Shown piece by piece: positions 36,442-48,810 of a stretch of 64,000 nucleotides of DNA. Both the position numbers and the translations under genes were made by a program. The DNA is from Erigeron canadensis (lineage: Eukaryota; Streptophyta; Magnoliopsida; Asterales; Asteraceae), in assembly GCF_010389155.1 (NCBI RefSeq), contig NC_057769.1, positions 14,508,735-14,572,734 on the forward strand, given 5' to 3'. The notes below the pieces were generated by a model that was given only the letters and a program-made list of their open reading frames with translations, did no database searches and was not told the origin of the DNA. Positions within the stretch are counted from its first letter, which is position 1, and every line of letters begins with the position of its first letter.

Positions 36442-39266
36442 ATGACAATGTTTGAAGAAGGTGCCTCAATGAAGATGCAAGCTAATCAAGCTTTACATAT
36501 ACCATTTCCATTTAAATTCCCGATCATAACTGAGATCCTTAATAATCATCTGTTGAATATAGCTCTCACTAATGGTGCTATAGTTCCAGAAAAGTATGTC
36601 TTCGATTTATGGGAATCCATTGAATATACAAAAGCTGATAAGAGAAAGAAATCTGAAGACTACTTTCAATACACATTAGAATCAGAAGGAAAGTATTATC
36701 TGTGCAAATTTAACTTAGAACAGTTCAGATCCATCTCGGGATTCCCTGAACGAGAAGAATATGAAGAACTGCCATCTGTAGAAGATATGTTGGCTGCAGT
36801 TCAAACCTTGGGCTATGAAGGAGAATTGGCATCTTTGAGAGATTTCAAGAGAATGAATGTGGCTACTTTATGGCATACAATGTATAATGTTTTGAGTACC
36901 TGCTTGATACCTTCTTAGAAAGGAATAGATGCTATGACAAAACATTCTTTGTCATTACATTATGCAGCCACTCACAATGTGGAGTGTGACTATGCTAAGA
37001 TTGTCTGGGAGAAGATGGCTCAAGTTGTTAAAGCCACAGACAAACAAGATAAGAGATACATCCCTTACATCAGATTCTTCACGTTGCTGATTGAAGATGT
37101 TCTTGATTCCACAGATGTAATTCCAAAATTGGACGACAGCTTCAAATGTGTCATTGCCATGTACAAGTCAAACATCAGAGGCACAGGCAGTGAGATTGCT
37201 AAACCCTTTCCTATTCCACCATTTTTGTTGAACTTGGTACCGACCAATAGTCCCCATCTTAGGACTTATAAAGAGTGGATAGACACGGTAATGGGGTCTG
37301 AAAGCCGACAGACTCCTACCCAAACTGTGCATAGGTCGCCAAGTGAGGGTCCTAGGAATATTAAAAGAAAAAGAGGGGTTAGCGGAGAGGGGACTATTGA
37401 ACCAAAGAGAAGGAAGTCTAAACGGGTATCTTTTGAAGACGAACATGTTCTTGAATCTCCCATCTCACCTATCATTTCATCTTCTCAAACAACACCACCA
37501 CCATCTCAATCAACACCTTCAATTCCATCAACACCGTCTACACCACTTCCATCTATTTCTTCCCCAATTCCACCAATTCTTTCTCCACCTCAATCATCAA
37601 CAATTCTTGCAACAACAACAAATATTCCTACTCTAATTCCTGGCAGAAGATTGAAAATGCGAGCTAGAAAGATTAAATCTAGATCTGGTTTGTTGAAGAT
37701 CACAAAGAAGAAGCACAAAAAGAAACATTCTGCTTCATCTTTTAGCTTACAGAGAGAGGGGTCGGGTACAGTTGATATTGATGAAAATTTTGGTACCTCG
37801 ACAGATTTTGATGATGAACATACCACACAAACCATTGAAAGTGTGATATCTAATGTTAATATTGAGGATCAGGGCACTGGAGATGATGTTGTGCTGGAGG
37901 AAAAAGGCAGGAATGAGGGAGGAGCTGAAAATACCAGAGAGGTTGAGAGGTCTGGACTAGGACAAGGGCAAAAAGAAAACGTTAGCCCTCCAATAGATGA
38001 AACCAATGAGTCTAGCCGGGATGACAACCCTAGGATAGAAGTCGAGAGCTCCCCATTCTCGCATGCACAAAACTCTCCTCGCCATTCTGACTCCTCACAA
38101 CATGAGTTAGCCTCAGAAATGCACGGGGAACAACCACGTTCACCACACTCTCCTCATTTGGAGGATGAGAGTGTTGAAATTAGAGAGGACCAGCCACACC
38201 TCTCGCCTTACGTACTGATGTTGGAACAAGCAAAGAGGGACCCACTTTGTGTGACCCTCTAGGACAGCTTGGAAGTCCTGCCTTAGCTAACATCATGCCA
38301 GCTTTAGCCGCAGCCAACAGTTCTCCAATAGAGACTAAGAGACAGTATGAACGCCAAGTTGACACTGTTGTTTCTCAGGAACGACCTGAGACTGTATTAA
38401 CGGGCATTCTTAGTGACCCCGGTGTTGTTAGTGGTGTTGCCCAACAACAAGTCCCGGAAAGTGATTTATCACAGTCTAAGACACAACCCGATTCTAGTTG
38501 CGAAGCCACTGAATCTGAAACTGCTGGTGAGGGTCTAACCTGAGGATCTGCAGGAAACCCTGAAACATTTTCAATTGGTTTAGGTCACACCACAAGTGTG
38601 CCAACAACCTCCGGGTTGGTTTCACCATTACCTCAAATACCAACGCCAAGTCAAACAACACAAACACCCCAACAAACTTCATCAACTTCTCACCAACAAG
38701 ACAAAGATAACACATGTAATCATCTTTTGCAACTCTTGAGGTCAGAAGGAGATATGATTAATATGAATGACAGGGGAGTGTTGAATGCTTTGGAGTTGCG
38801 AGATAGAGAACTTCAGCATGTTCGACAAGTCAAAGCTTTGAAAGAGCAAGTACAAAGTCAGAAGGTAGAATATGATGCTAAACTTGCTACTTTTGAGCTG
38901 AGGTTGACTGCTCTAGAGTCTTGCCGACCGACCTCGGTTTCTACAAGACGAGACGATCCTCATTCGGATGATCACCTCGAGGGGGTGAACCAAGGAGATG
39001 GTGAAGCTAATGATGTTAATATTTCGGCAACAGTTGAAGGTACTAGTGGTGATGTACAAATGGGAGAAGGAAATGAAGAAGGAATTCAAGAAGGGATTGA
39101 ACATCAAGCTGAACTGGATAGATTAGCTGAATGTAGAGCTAAGTCTGATGAAATGTGGACAGAGCTTGGTCTAAATGTTGAAGAGGTTGAAAATGTTGAA
39201 AGCAGGGCTGAAATAAGAAGAAGAATAGAAGAAGTATTTGGTATGGGAGATATAGAAGGAGAAGAA

Positions 39267-39297
<31 letters not shown>

Positions 39298-40793
39298 AAG
39301 AAGAAGATGATGAAGAGATAATTGATGAAGATATTGTGGATAAGGCATTAATTGAATTTGCTGAAGGACAGGCAGACGCAGAAGCGATTAAAGACAACAT
39401 TATTTTGAGTGTGCCTGAATTTGTAGAGACTCAAGGACATGGAGTAACTACTGATGAACCAGTGTTTGAAGAATTTGATGACCTTGATTACTTTACAACT
39501 GGTCCTTCATGTAGAAATGAAGTCGAAGAGTCAACAAATCCGCCTGTGTCATCTCCAAAGCAATATTCTTTCAATGATTTTGAAGGATTTGATGAGCTGA
39601 GAAAAACTCCTGAAGTTGTTTCTCAAGACTTCAAGAAGTCTACTTTCAAGCAAGTGTGAAGAGAAGCAATCATTTCTGAAGAAGAACCACTTCCTAACTA
39701 CTTCCCTGCAGAACTGACTGAAGAATAGTGGAACTTTGTGAATAGGGGGTACTTCCTAAGAGATCAAACAAGAATGGTTGCACTCGGCATTAAGCCAAAG
39801 CAATCTGCAATCAAGTCAAGATTTTTGGAAGAAAGAGCATTTTCGATCTTCTGCGGAGCTACTAAGGTTGTCAAAGTAAAAAGACCATAATTTGTTGCTA
39901 TGTATATGTTTAAGGATCCAAAGCAAGTTGAAGAATACAGATCTTTCCTTAAACTTACAGATAGCTACAATCCAGATATTCTTGAAGATCAGAGGAAGTT
40001 CAGGATTGTGGTGCTTATCAGAGTGATTTTGATAAGGAAAACTCACATCTCTATACCTTGTTTTCATGTAAAGAGGGAAAAAGGCTTGATCTACAGATTC
40101 AATGAAGCTCACTTCAAACTTTTGCCTGTTGATGACATAATTTTTCTCTACAACCACTACGTCAATGCCATTCAAAGATATTGTGAGGATCTTATTGCTT
40201 TTGATACAGTGAAGAGATACATGTCCAGTGTTGTTCAACATGCATCATTAGAAGATTTTCAGATCGGATTTGAGTTGGTTAAGAAGAAGATTAATGTTCC
40301 TTATCCAGATCAAAGTCTTTATACAGATAATATAGAAAAGCTTAATATTGGTCATGATCTTGAGAAACCAACACTTGGAGTAATTTTTCTTAACAGCAAA
40401 AAGAAGAAGATATTTATTAAAATGTGTGACCTTGCTTCTTACTCTGATGGAACCTTGGAATTTTGCAAGAATGTGCTGATATGTTTATCTGAAGATGAAG
40501 AATCTGATCAAAAGAAAGCACAACTTGATCGGGTAATCAACAAGATTGATAAGAGACTGGGTTTCAGAGAGAGCATCAGAATGATAAAGGAAGCAAAGAA
40601 TGTTAAGAAGTCCAAGTATGTTGTTCGAAGAAAAGGAGGATGTTGGATCAAGTATGAACCTAGTAATGTTTTGGGACCACATAATCTTCTTCCAAAAGAC
40701 TATGAAGCAAACATGGTGGTCCCCGAAGTTAAACCAGAAGGTGACAACTGGTTCTGGCATCCAAACAAGAATAGACCAAATACTCGAGCTTAA
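36442..40793 (+). pseudogene. Element B env-like ORF
   Basis: The reading frame opens at ATG 36442 and can be followed for about 1450 codons with breaks: TAG 36916, TAG 38260, TGA 38541, TAA 39267, TGA 39657 and a stop near 39889. Features in order: globular N-terminal part (NLEQFRSISGFPEREEYEEL, KRYIPYIRFFTLLIEDVL), a Pro/Ser/Thr-rich low-complexity block (about 37455-37640), a basic block (RRLKMRARKIKSR), an acidic and Ser-rich stretch, a coiled coil (about 38800-38930), a Glu tract, and a C-terminal globular part (39900-40793). It ends 37 bp before the polypurine tract. It shares only the general plan, not clear identity, with the env-like ORFs of A and C. Function unknown. Confidence 0.75.
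39258..39320 (+). repeat. GAA trinucleotide microsatellite in coding relic
   Basis: An almost pure (GAA)n run of about 14 units encodes poly-Glu within the acidic part of the env-like ORF of B. One unit has become TAA (39267), ending the upstream frame, and the following acidic codons (GATGATGAAGAG) remain in phase. Confidence 0.9.
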
Positions 40794-40830
40794 AGACTTT
40801 TGATTCTCGGATACATTTTGACAAATCACT

Positions 40831-40844
40831 AATAAGGGGGAGAT
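40831..40844 (+). other. Polypurine tract of element B
   Basis: aataagggggagat directly precedes the 3' LTR and would prime plus-strand synthesis. Three GGGGGAG relatives lie after pol. Confidence 0.9.
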
Positions 40845-41119
40845 TGTTAGAAATATTATTTGTAGTAGTTGATTTGTATTTAATCATATTTTGTACTTGT
40901 TTGTAATTTTCATAAGTATGGAAGGAGGCCTAATGTAAATTGTATAGAGGTATATAAACCCCCTCCACAGCTTAATATTGTAACCTTTTCACACATAATG
41001 CTATCAAATCTTTCCCTTTGATCCTTACTCTCTCTCTATCGACACACACTTTCTCACACACACAACCACCATTAACACACACTAAAATACACACTTAAGC
41101 TCAAATTATCATCATTACA
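40845..41119 (+). repeat. Element B 3' LTR
   Basis: 275 bp, partner of 8395-8666, TATA box at 40951-40959. The duplication ctatt follows at 41120-41124, after which the minus-strand ORF G resumes. Confidence 0.95.
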
Positions 41120-41124
41120 CTATT

Positions 41125-41375
41125 TTTCTGAATGGCAAACCTTGTAGTGATATAAGGTGGGTTTATTGTGGCACCGAGGAGTTCTCCAAAATTCTTCTAA
41201 GTATATCAGATTAATGATCGGAGATGCTGTTAATAAATGATAAACTTTTGATCATTCTCGAAACTCAAAGACCTGATGATATTGTTCGCTTGCAATAGAT
41301 CAAAACTACTAGATAGTTGTGAATCTTCATGAAATGTCATTCAGCTGCCATTTCGGCAAAACAAGTGCAAAACAG
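41125..41375 (-). pseudogene. Element G env-like ORF, N-terminal part
   Basis: Minus-strand sequence here gives fragments in shifting frames, including KIHNYLVVL, IRSLSFENDQKF and a Leu/Glu/Phe-Trp (LEEFWR-like) segment that lines up with 'HRYLLEFWYI' and 'HDYLCEFWYT' in the env-like ORFs of A and C. A possible ATG start is near 41375. Removing element B and one ctatt joins it to 8389-7818. The next 250 bp (41376-41624) are AT-rich with no feature seen. Confidence 0.5.
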
Positions 41376-42360
41376 ACAAAGATTAAAGTAAAAGAAGAAT
41401 AAAAGAACTTAACACACATTTGTAAAGTTTTTGACAAAAGAAAAATTCAGAATCTTTTCAAAGTATTAAACTTCACAAATGTTAGAATTTGTAAACTAAT
41501 TAGCTTTTCAAACAGTTTAACTAGTTATAGTTTGTAAAACTGACTTTAACTTCTCAAAATAGATCACCAATTAAAATGTTTGTAAAATTGTGTAACATGT
41601 AAAAAATGTATATAAAAATTTCCATCTATTCTATAGATGATACTATGAATCTCCCACTAACTATAGACCAACCACCTAAATTTCATTTTTGATTAAGTTA
41701 TAACCGTTGGATGAAAAGGGAACATGATTTCTGTCCGTAGATTCACTTTTTAAGTTACATGCGCTGAATGAATTAAATACCCTCTCAGCATTCAATCTTT
41801 GTAAAACTTACTATGTATGTAAACAATATTTAAAAATATATTACGTTCCAGAAACTTCCAAGTCATAAATATTTGTAAAACATATACCTACTTTATGAAA
41901 ACAATATGAAAGCAATATTAGCCCTAGAAACACTTAGTAATAAAAACAATAATCCATCATATCCATCAAGATGTCGATCAAATTACTCAAATCAAATTAC
42001 GGGGATTCTTCATATTCTTCAAAGATATTTAAACAAATATAAAGGTAACCTCAATATCATATGGTGCTCCATTTTCCTGAAAAAGTGTAACTAATTTAAG
42101 TAATTAGTAATGGGGAAGATTTTTCCGTGTATTATACATTTATTAAAAAAATATGGACTCCTTTTTTACTTTCAAAGTGCAGTCTTTTTTTAAGAATCTT
42201 CAAAAATTTTACAATATATTGGTAATTAATACACCCTAATTTATCATCTTATTGATCCCTATATATTTAAAAACGAATATGTTAATCGATTCACAACTAC
42301 TTCTGTTTGCTTTCTTTTATAATAAAATTTTCTTCTCTACGTCATACTCTCTTTTTACTA

Positions 42361-42779
42361 ATGGCTGACCAAATCATCTATGACAATGTAGTTGATGTTG
42401 ATGCTAGCAAAGAGTCATAGAACATAAGAGTTAAGGTTCTATTGAGGTGGAAACAGATCTACAAAAATAATCCTAATGTTATGTTCAGCCTTAAATTGAT
42501 ATTAACAAATCAACATGTATTTATATTGGCTCTACAATAAATCTTTTGTTCTGTTATATTAATGTTAGTAATAGGACTAATTATATTATTAAGTATTGTT
42601 TATCAAATTCATTGTTTTTATGTTTTCAGTATATTGTGTGCTTATGATAGTTTTCATATATAAATGAATTTTTAGGGTATTAAGATCCAGGCCTCCATAA
42701 AACATAAGCTAATTCTGGACTTTGAAAATGTCATCAAAGAAGGAACCGTAAGAGTCATAAGTAATTTTGCAGTGGGTTG
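42361..42779 (+). pseudogene. RPA70-like (Helitron-type replication protein A) 5' exons
   Basis: Replication protein A large subunit binds single-stranded DNA through OB folds; plant Helitrons often carry RPA-like copies. Exon 1 (42361-42516) starts ATGGCTGACC and encodes MADQIIYDNVVDVDASKES, then RVKVLLRWKQIYKNNPNVMF. A GT..AG intron (42517-42675) leads to exon 2, IQASIKHKLILDFENVIKEG and VRVISNFAVG, ending near 42779. TAG at 42418 replaces an expected Trp codon. After that, an 'acaatagggtgat' duplication (about 42790 and 42828) marks decay, and nothing further is recognised up to element C. Confidence 0.75.
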
Positions 42780-43065
42780 AAAAACAAATACAATAGGGTG
42801 ATGTACATCACGCTCAAAGTAACAAAAACAATAGGGTGATCAATTCCAGGCTTCTTATCGAAATAAAGGAGAAAAAATTTCATAATTAACTACCTCAATC
42901 CAGGGGCTCTTTAACTCCTAAATCAAGAATAACCTAAGGTATGTTTTAGATTAATTATAAACAGTTCATCTAGATGAGATCCCAATCCGTTCAAGTAAAG
43001 ATTAGCTTATATTATTATGTTACTGTCAAAAGAAAGAAAACAGTAAGTTGAGTCATGAAACTATT

Positions 43066-44017
43066 TGCGAAGTCCCTCACTCGATTGTTTAACCCACAAG
43101 TGTAGAATATGACAAGTCAAGTAAGCAATAGATTGGACTAGTATTACAATAAATATAAATGCAAATATATATATATATATATAAAGTAATACGTAACTTA
43201 AGCAATGTAAGTAAATAAACAAGTAAAGTAAATAGTTAGACACAATGTAATTTTTCAAGTGTATTTTATTTATTGATGTTAAATAAAATACAAGGTTGTT
43301 GCGGAACTAAGATATTACAAAGTAAGTATCTAAACAACCTTATGAATTACAAGTGATCTAATATTTGCTAAATAAACTCTTTTAATCGAAACACTTAAAG
43401 TTGTGAAGTATAACCGTTTAGATCGAGAGTATTTAAGCAAAGACACCAAATTGCAAAAGTGTAATTTGGACGAGGGAAATGACTTGGTATATATAGGCAA
43501 AAAGAATAAATATAATATTCTTTTTGTCGTACAAATATGGTTGCATGCATTTAAGGAAACTACTTTAATTCCTTAAATGCATTGGTTAACGTACAAGAAT
43601 AAAGTCACTTGATAGTGACTTGTCTTCTAATTAACCAACCACCTTTACACGCGTGTAAGGCTTTTAACAAAGGACAAATGGATTGTCCGGGTAAAGGCAT
43701 GTAAATGCATAAAGTCAATTCCTCGTAATCAGTGTTCAGACTTGTAAGGTCTAGAACACTGTCAAGGACTCCAGTCAGGAGATCTTGTAAGTCTCCCAGT
43801 GAACTCCACTATTTGTCAGACTTCAGTCTTCGACTTCAGTGAGAATGTTCTTCAGTGAAAAGATCTTGACTGGAGTGAAGTCCAACAAACCAATTTGGTG
43901 GAGTCCAGATTCCTGTACAAGTAAATGGTTCGCTGGTCTTCTCATAATTTCTAGACAAATCCTCAGAGGGCTCCAGTCTTTTCGTCTGGAGTGAGTCCAG
44001 TAAATCTGGACCTAACG
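43066..44017 (-). repeat. Element C 3' LTR
   Basis: 952 bp. Read on the minus strand, its first base has changed so that it starts CGTTAGG instead of TGTTAAG. It holds a minus-strand TATATATA box (plus about 43488-43496), many TCCAG/CTGGA inverted words in its first 300 bp, and a short TA microsatellite. It is followed on the plus side (44018-44031) by the polypurine tract. Confidence 0.93.
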
Positions 44018-44031
44018 AATTCCCCCTATTT
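44018..44031 (-). other. Polypurine tract of element C
   Basis: Plus strand aattccccctattt, that is aaatagggggaatt on the coding strand, next to the 3' LTR. It is identical in core to the tract of element A. Confidence 0.88.
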
Positions 44032-44306
44032 GTTTAGAAATTATGTAAGGATTTTCAAGTTTTTATCTATACATGTTTATGCTTGAGAAATCCTTGAAAT
44101 TTTGACTAAGTCTAAATTTTAGTTACCGGAGAACCACTTTTTAGATCATCAGTGTTCCCAGTTTCTACATTTTAATTTGCTAGACTTAATCTGATCAAAT
44201 ACTTGTGAAAAATAAAGCTTGCAATTTATATTTATAGACATCAACTGGTGGAAAAGTTACAACTTTATAACAAAATAAATACAAGTACAAGTAGATGATA
44301 AAAGAG

Positions 44307-47300
44307 TTAGGCCCTTCTCTTTTCAACATGCCCAAATGGTTCTTCTGTGGCCTTCCTCTTTGCAACTGGAGATGGTGGTGCAGATAAAGCAGTTCTCAAA
44401 CCCAACTCCATCTCCATCAGTTCCTACCTCGTCCATTCCTTGCCAATCCTCTTCATAAAATATTTTACATCTTGGGAAACATCTTTACCTCTATAGGAAA
44501 GGCCAATCTCTCTAAGTTCTGGCCACCCAAAAGCCATGATTGATGCATTCTTTCTTTCATCAGTAAAGTTCCCATCTCTAAAGAGTTTAACATGGAACTT
44601 AGAGAAGTTTTCATGGTTCTCTGCCAGATGAATCTCAGCACCCAGTATTGGTCAGACATTAGCTCTGAAGTTTGATAAATTCTCGTACCTTTCTTTTGTC
44701 TGAGTCTTCCTTACCATATCATCAACTTCCCTGGACACCTTTCTCTGCTCAGCAGCTTGTTGAATTTTTGCTTTGTTAATTCTTTCTGAAGTGTTCAAGG
44801 GAATGAAGGTGCTAAGATCTGCATCTCTGGCAGCTTTCGTCTTTCTGGCTGGTGCCTTGGGTAATCCCTTGATTTTCTTCCTATATTAAATTTCCAGAGC
44901 AGTAGCATGCCTAGCCTGCCAGCATTATAAGCATCCAGAATCCCATGATTGGCCATATCTAACTTGTGAGCAACCAAGTCATCCTTCATATTTTTCTTAA
45001 AAATTTCAATCAAGATGTACTCTTGCTCCATTCTTTTTACCTTGGCCTCATCAATAGATACAAACTCTTCTTCTGCCTCTGCTTCTTCAGTTTCTTATCC
45101 AGACACCACATGCTTTCGTCTAACCCTTTTTAGTGTGGTTGTGATGTCTGGGAATTATTCAAATACTGGCTCACTAGCATCAGTACCAGCAACTTCTTCA
45201 TCAACCTGAACACTGGCTTTAGTACCAGTGACCTCTTCAGTCTGCACAATGGTTTCAGTACCAAGTGCTTTTTGAGCTTTTTGTGCACTGGCATCAGTAC
45301 CAGGCACATTTGTTCCAACAACCTTCTTCCATACTTCAATTTTTCTTTGAAGTTCACCACTAGACTTTTCCCCCTTGGAATTATCTCCAGTTTTGAGATG
45401 ATTCCAGATAAGCTCAAGATTATGCCTATCAGAAGACCCAAAAGTTCTGCCAGCAACTGGAGAGATGTTATTCACAATCTGCCTTAATTGCATCACTTCC
45501 TTTTTAATGATTTCCAAAACCTGAGCAAAGTGTCTCGGCAACTGGTTATCAATTATCTTGATCACTTCAGGCATCAACCCATCTTGAAGATTCCTTAAAA
45601 TGGACCCAGAAATCCCATCAGTGATTTCTTTTAGCATATCACCTCTGAATCTTTGCACAACTTCGTTACTGATACTGCTAATGACAGAAGTTTTGTCAAG
45701 GGTTGGCCTGCTCTCCAAATTGCTAATTCTGGTGGTCAACCTCTGAACCTCACCAGTCAGACCTACCAGAGCTTGGACAACTTCAGCTTTCATGGCAGTC
45801 TGGATGGATGTAACCATATAATCCTTCAATCCTTGGACTACAACTTGTATATTTTCAGAATTTTTATTTATTGCCATTACAAGTTCATCCAGCTTTTCAA
45901 ATACCAACTTCTCATTTCCAGCAAAAAGATTCATTTCTGACTTAAGATTACTGGAAATTAAGGTTTTAAAGTTAGAAATAACCTGCAAAGAGGACTGGAG
46001 TGATCTCTCCAGGTCCACCACCTTATCAAAAAGGCCTTGGACCTCAGTAGAAGAAGAAGAAGTGGAGAGACCACCTGAAGGATTAGTGATTCTGGTGAGG
46101 GAAGAAACTGGCATCACCCTTGTGATATTTCTTGTTGTATTTATGTCTGCCAGATCTTCCGCAGAAGTTTGAAATGGTGAAATGATTGGTGGTGCAAAGT
46201 TGGAGACTGATGATAGATTTGTTGAAGAATTTGGTGGAGATGTTGTTGTTGTTGTTTATCCTGGTAGTGGTGTTGGTGTATTTTCTGGTGGAGGAGGTGG
46301 TGGCATTTCTGTTAGAATTGACTGGGTGACCGAAGTAACAGCATGATCAACTTCCTCTTCACCCAGAAAACTCATATTCATATCAAAGTCATTACCTTCA
46401 GACAGTGGAGAATCAACCATATCCCATCCTGAGTCGGTTCCACCTGTCTGGTCCTCCACTTGCACATTTTCTACCAACCTGTTTAAATCAATCTGAGCCT
46501 CATGCACCAGATTTTCTTCCCTTTCAACATTCTCAACATTTAAAGACCCATCTTCATTTAAAGAGCCATAACGAAGTATGGCTTTGTTCAAGAGGGTGCA
46601 CTGACACGGACTCTATTGAGAGATGGGCAGACTCTCTGTTATCTTCACCACTTCCTCTTACCAGAATTTCGGAAGTGGCTGCTTGCAAGGTTCCCTGATT
46701 GACATCTCCAGAATCCTGTTGAGGATTTTGGATAGCTAGTTTGGGTACTACGAGGATTGACCAATTCTCCTCCTCTCCTAAGACGTCTGTTATTTCTTGG
46801 TCTCCTGGAGGTGTTTGGAATATCAACAAAGTTTTGCTGAGGGCTAGGAACCACCTGGGAAATGGGTAGCACCCTTTCAGCAGTGAGGATGTCAGTAGGT
46901 TCCTCATTGTTTTGAGGTTTGCCTGAAGCCTATTCTGACTCAACTTGTCTTGTTGCATCAGCTTGATCATTTTGAAAGCTTTGGATCATGGCCAGAGGAA
47001 TATTTACTTCACCAGTTATTGATTTTAAATTTGCTAGATACCTCATATACTCACACATAGAAAAACGAGTTGTTTCAAAATCATATTGCTCACCAAGAGA
47101 ATTTTTGAAAAATAAGGATAGAAAACGTATAAATGGTATAAACGGCTTTCTACCTTTCAGCTTGAGCTTCTCAACCAGATCGTCAAAGAATATTTGGGCA
47201 AAATCCATCTTATACCCGTGCCACAAGCAGAAGGCAATGGTTAACTGCGTCTGATTTATCTGATCAAACCCGCCAGAACCGCCGCCTAAACACTCAACGA

Positions 47301-47823
47301 TATGAGTGAAAAAATATCTCCATGAGTCTGATAATCTGCTCATGTAGATAGTTCCTTTCCTGGATAGGTGGCCATTAGCATCCATTATTTTGGTGTGACT
47401 CATCAGCCGACACACCTCATCCCAATAATTTATGCCAGAAGGGAGTTCAACCGCCATCTCATTCTCATCCCAATAATTTAATTGAAGGACCTCTCTCAAA
47501 GAGTCAACAGATATGGTGAGAGGTCTAGTTCCTTGTTTTAAGGTATCAGAGATGGTTTTATTTTCATCATTGTAGGTTGTTGTGTACCAAAACTCACAAA
47601 GATAATCGTGATACATTTTGCCTGGGTTAAGAGTTACGGCACCATACAGAGGACACGAAAGAAAGAAAGTGTTTAACCAATCAATGATTGATTTGGCATC
47701 ATGAACACTGGCAAGAGATAGTCTGGCCATCCAGTTGTTCATATTGATGTGAATGGCATCTGTTGTGAGATTAATATGCCATGCCTTTGTTACAGCAGCA
47801 ACAGGGGCATAGCTAGCAGCCAA
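44307..47823 (-). pseudogene. Element C env-like ORF
   Basis: Starts at about 47823 (MAASYAPVAAVTKAW) and ends at 44307. The N-terminal part has YHDYLCEFWYTTTYNDE, WRYFFTHIVECLGGG and KPFIPFIRFLSLFFKN, matching the env-like ORF of A segment by segment. After stops near 46930 and 46256 come an acidic stretch with poly-Pro (TEMPPPPPPENTPTPLPG), a long coiled coil (46020-45560), and an imperfect V.GT.AS/E.. repeat (about 45310-45170). The C-terminus ends TEEPFGHVEKRRA, resembling the end of A (KRKAT). Frameshifts occur at the joins. No convincing signal peptide or membrane segment was seen. Confidence 0.78.
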
Positions 47824-48800
47824 GAGATTTTTAGGTGAAGGTTTGGGAGCTATTTAAGTAAGGAAGATGAAACTGAAAATTTAGGGTTTTATAAGGATGT
47901 TTTAATATGGGAGAGAGTGATGATTGGAATTGAATGAATAAGAAAGTAAATGAAGGAATTTGAGAGAATTTTGGGAGTAAATGATTTTCGAAGTGAAAGT
48001 AAATGAAGATGAAAAGGAAATTATATAGGAGAGAGAAAATGGAATTCAAAACAGTTAATTTGAAATAATTCAAAGTAATTTTGATCGGTTTTGACATCCG
48101 CATTTAATGTTTCACATCACATATAAATGTATGACGGTTGACAGCCCACAAAACTACCATTATTCACTTTTTGTGTTCCCAAGGTAACAAAACCCACTCA
48201 ATATTTTGAAAACTTATGCCACGTAGGATAAAAGATAAATATCTATCGAAAAGGTTTGCATACATGGCATACACTAAAATCAGGTTAAAACATGTTAATT
48301 CTGTTGACCATAACTCAACTTTAATGCATCTGGAGGATGACTGGTCACTCCAGTAGCACTGGTGGATTAGTCCAGTGAAGTATGCATTAAATGGTACACT
48401 GGAGGGACACTCTAGTAAAGTACCCTGGAGACCTCAAACACGCACATCAAAAATAAAAAAATAAGTGAGAGGGACACATTTACAAAGCAACTTTCTTCAC
48501 TTCAAACACGCACTTCAACTATCTAAATACTAGTGAGAGGGACACATTTACAAGGTTCCAGTGGAAGTTTCTACAAAAGTTTCTTCAGAGGAAAAATAAA
48601 TTAATTAATTCCCCCTGAAATTAAGACATTTGTAGGACAAAAATTCTGGTCTGAGTCTTCCCCCTGGAATGGTGATCCATAAATCTATCAGTGCAAAGAT
48701 AGTAACACTTAGGCGTTCAATAGCTTTACTGGCATAGATTTATAAATCTGGAATCAAGGAACCCTGCCAGTGTCACAAAGGCGTTCATAACAAGGTTCCA
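47824..48800 (-). other. Element C pol-env spacer
   Basis: Non-coding. Two polypurine tracts lie close to the pol end on the coding strand (plus 48609-48620, ttccccctgaaa, and 48659-48667, ttccccctgg). At 48330-48430 inverted CTCCAGT/ACTGGAG words repeat the LTR motif. Near the env-like ORF the coding strand is CT-rich (plus about 47870-48010), like the leader in element A. Confidence 0.65.
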
Positions 48801-48810
48801 GATTAAGGGT

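Larger units (their letters stand above)
8395..41119 (+). mobile_element. Element B: Sirevirus-like Ty1/copia retrotransposon, host of element A
   Basis: The element is bounded by LTRs of 272 and 275 bp (tgttagaaat...catcattaca) and by the 5-bp duplication ctatt at 8390-8394 and 41120-41124. Without the nested element A it is about 15.3 kb, long for copia but normal for Sireviruses. Order: LTR, tRNA-Met primer site, hairpin-rich 5' leader, gag, protease, integrase, RT, RNase H, spacer with several polypurine tracts and a second hairpin array, a very long env-like ORF, polypurine tract, LTR. The domain order INT-RT-RH defines Ty1/copia. Multiple stops and frameshifts show it is dead. About 12 substitutions separate the LTRs by eye, so insertion is not recent. 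It lies inside ORF G. Confidence 0.93.

Noticed and set aside
39104..39400. Minus-strand ORFs with long Ser or Leu runs
   Set aside because: They are the antisense of the GAA microsatellite and acidic tract in the env-like ORF of B.
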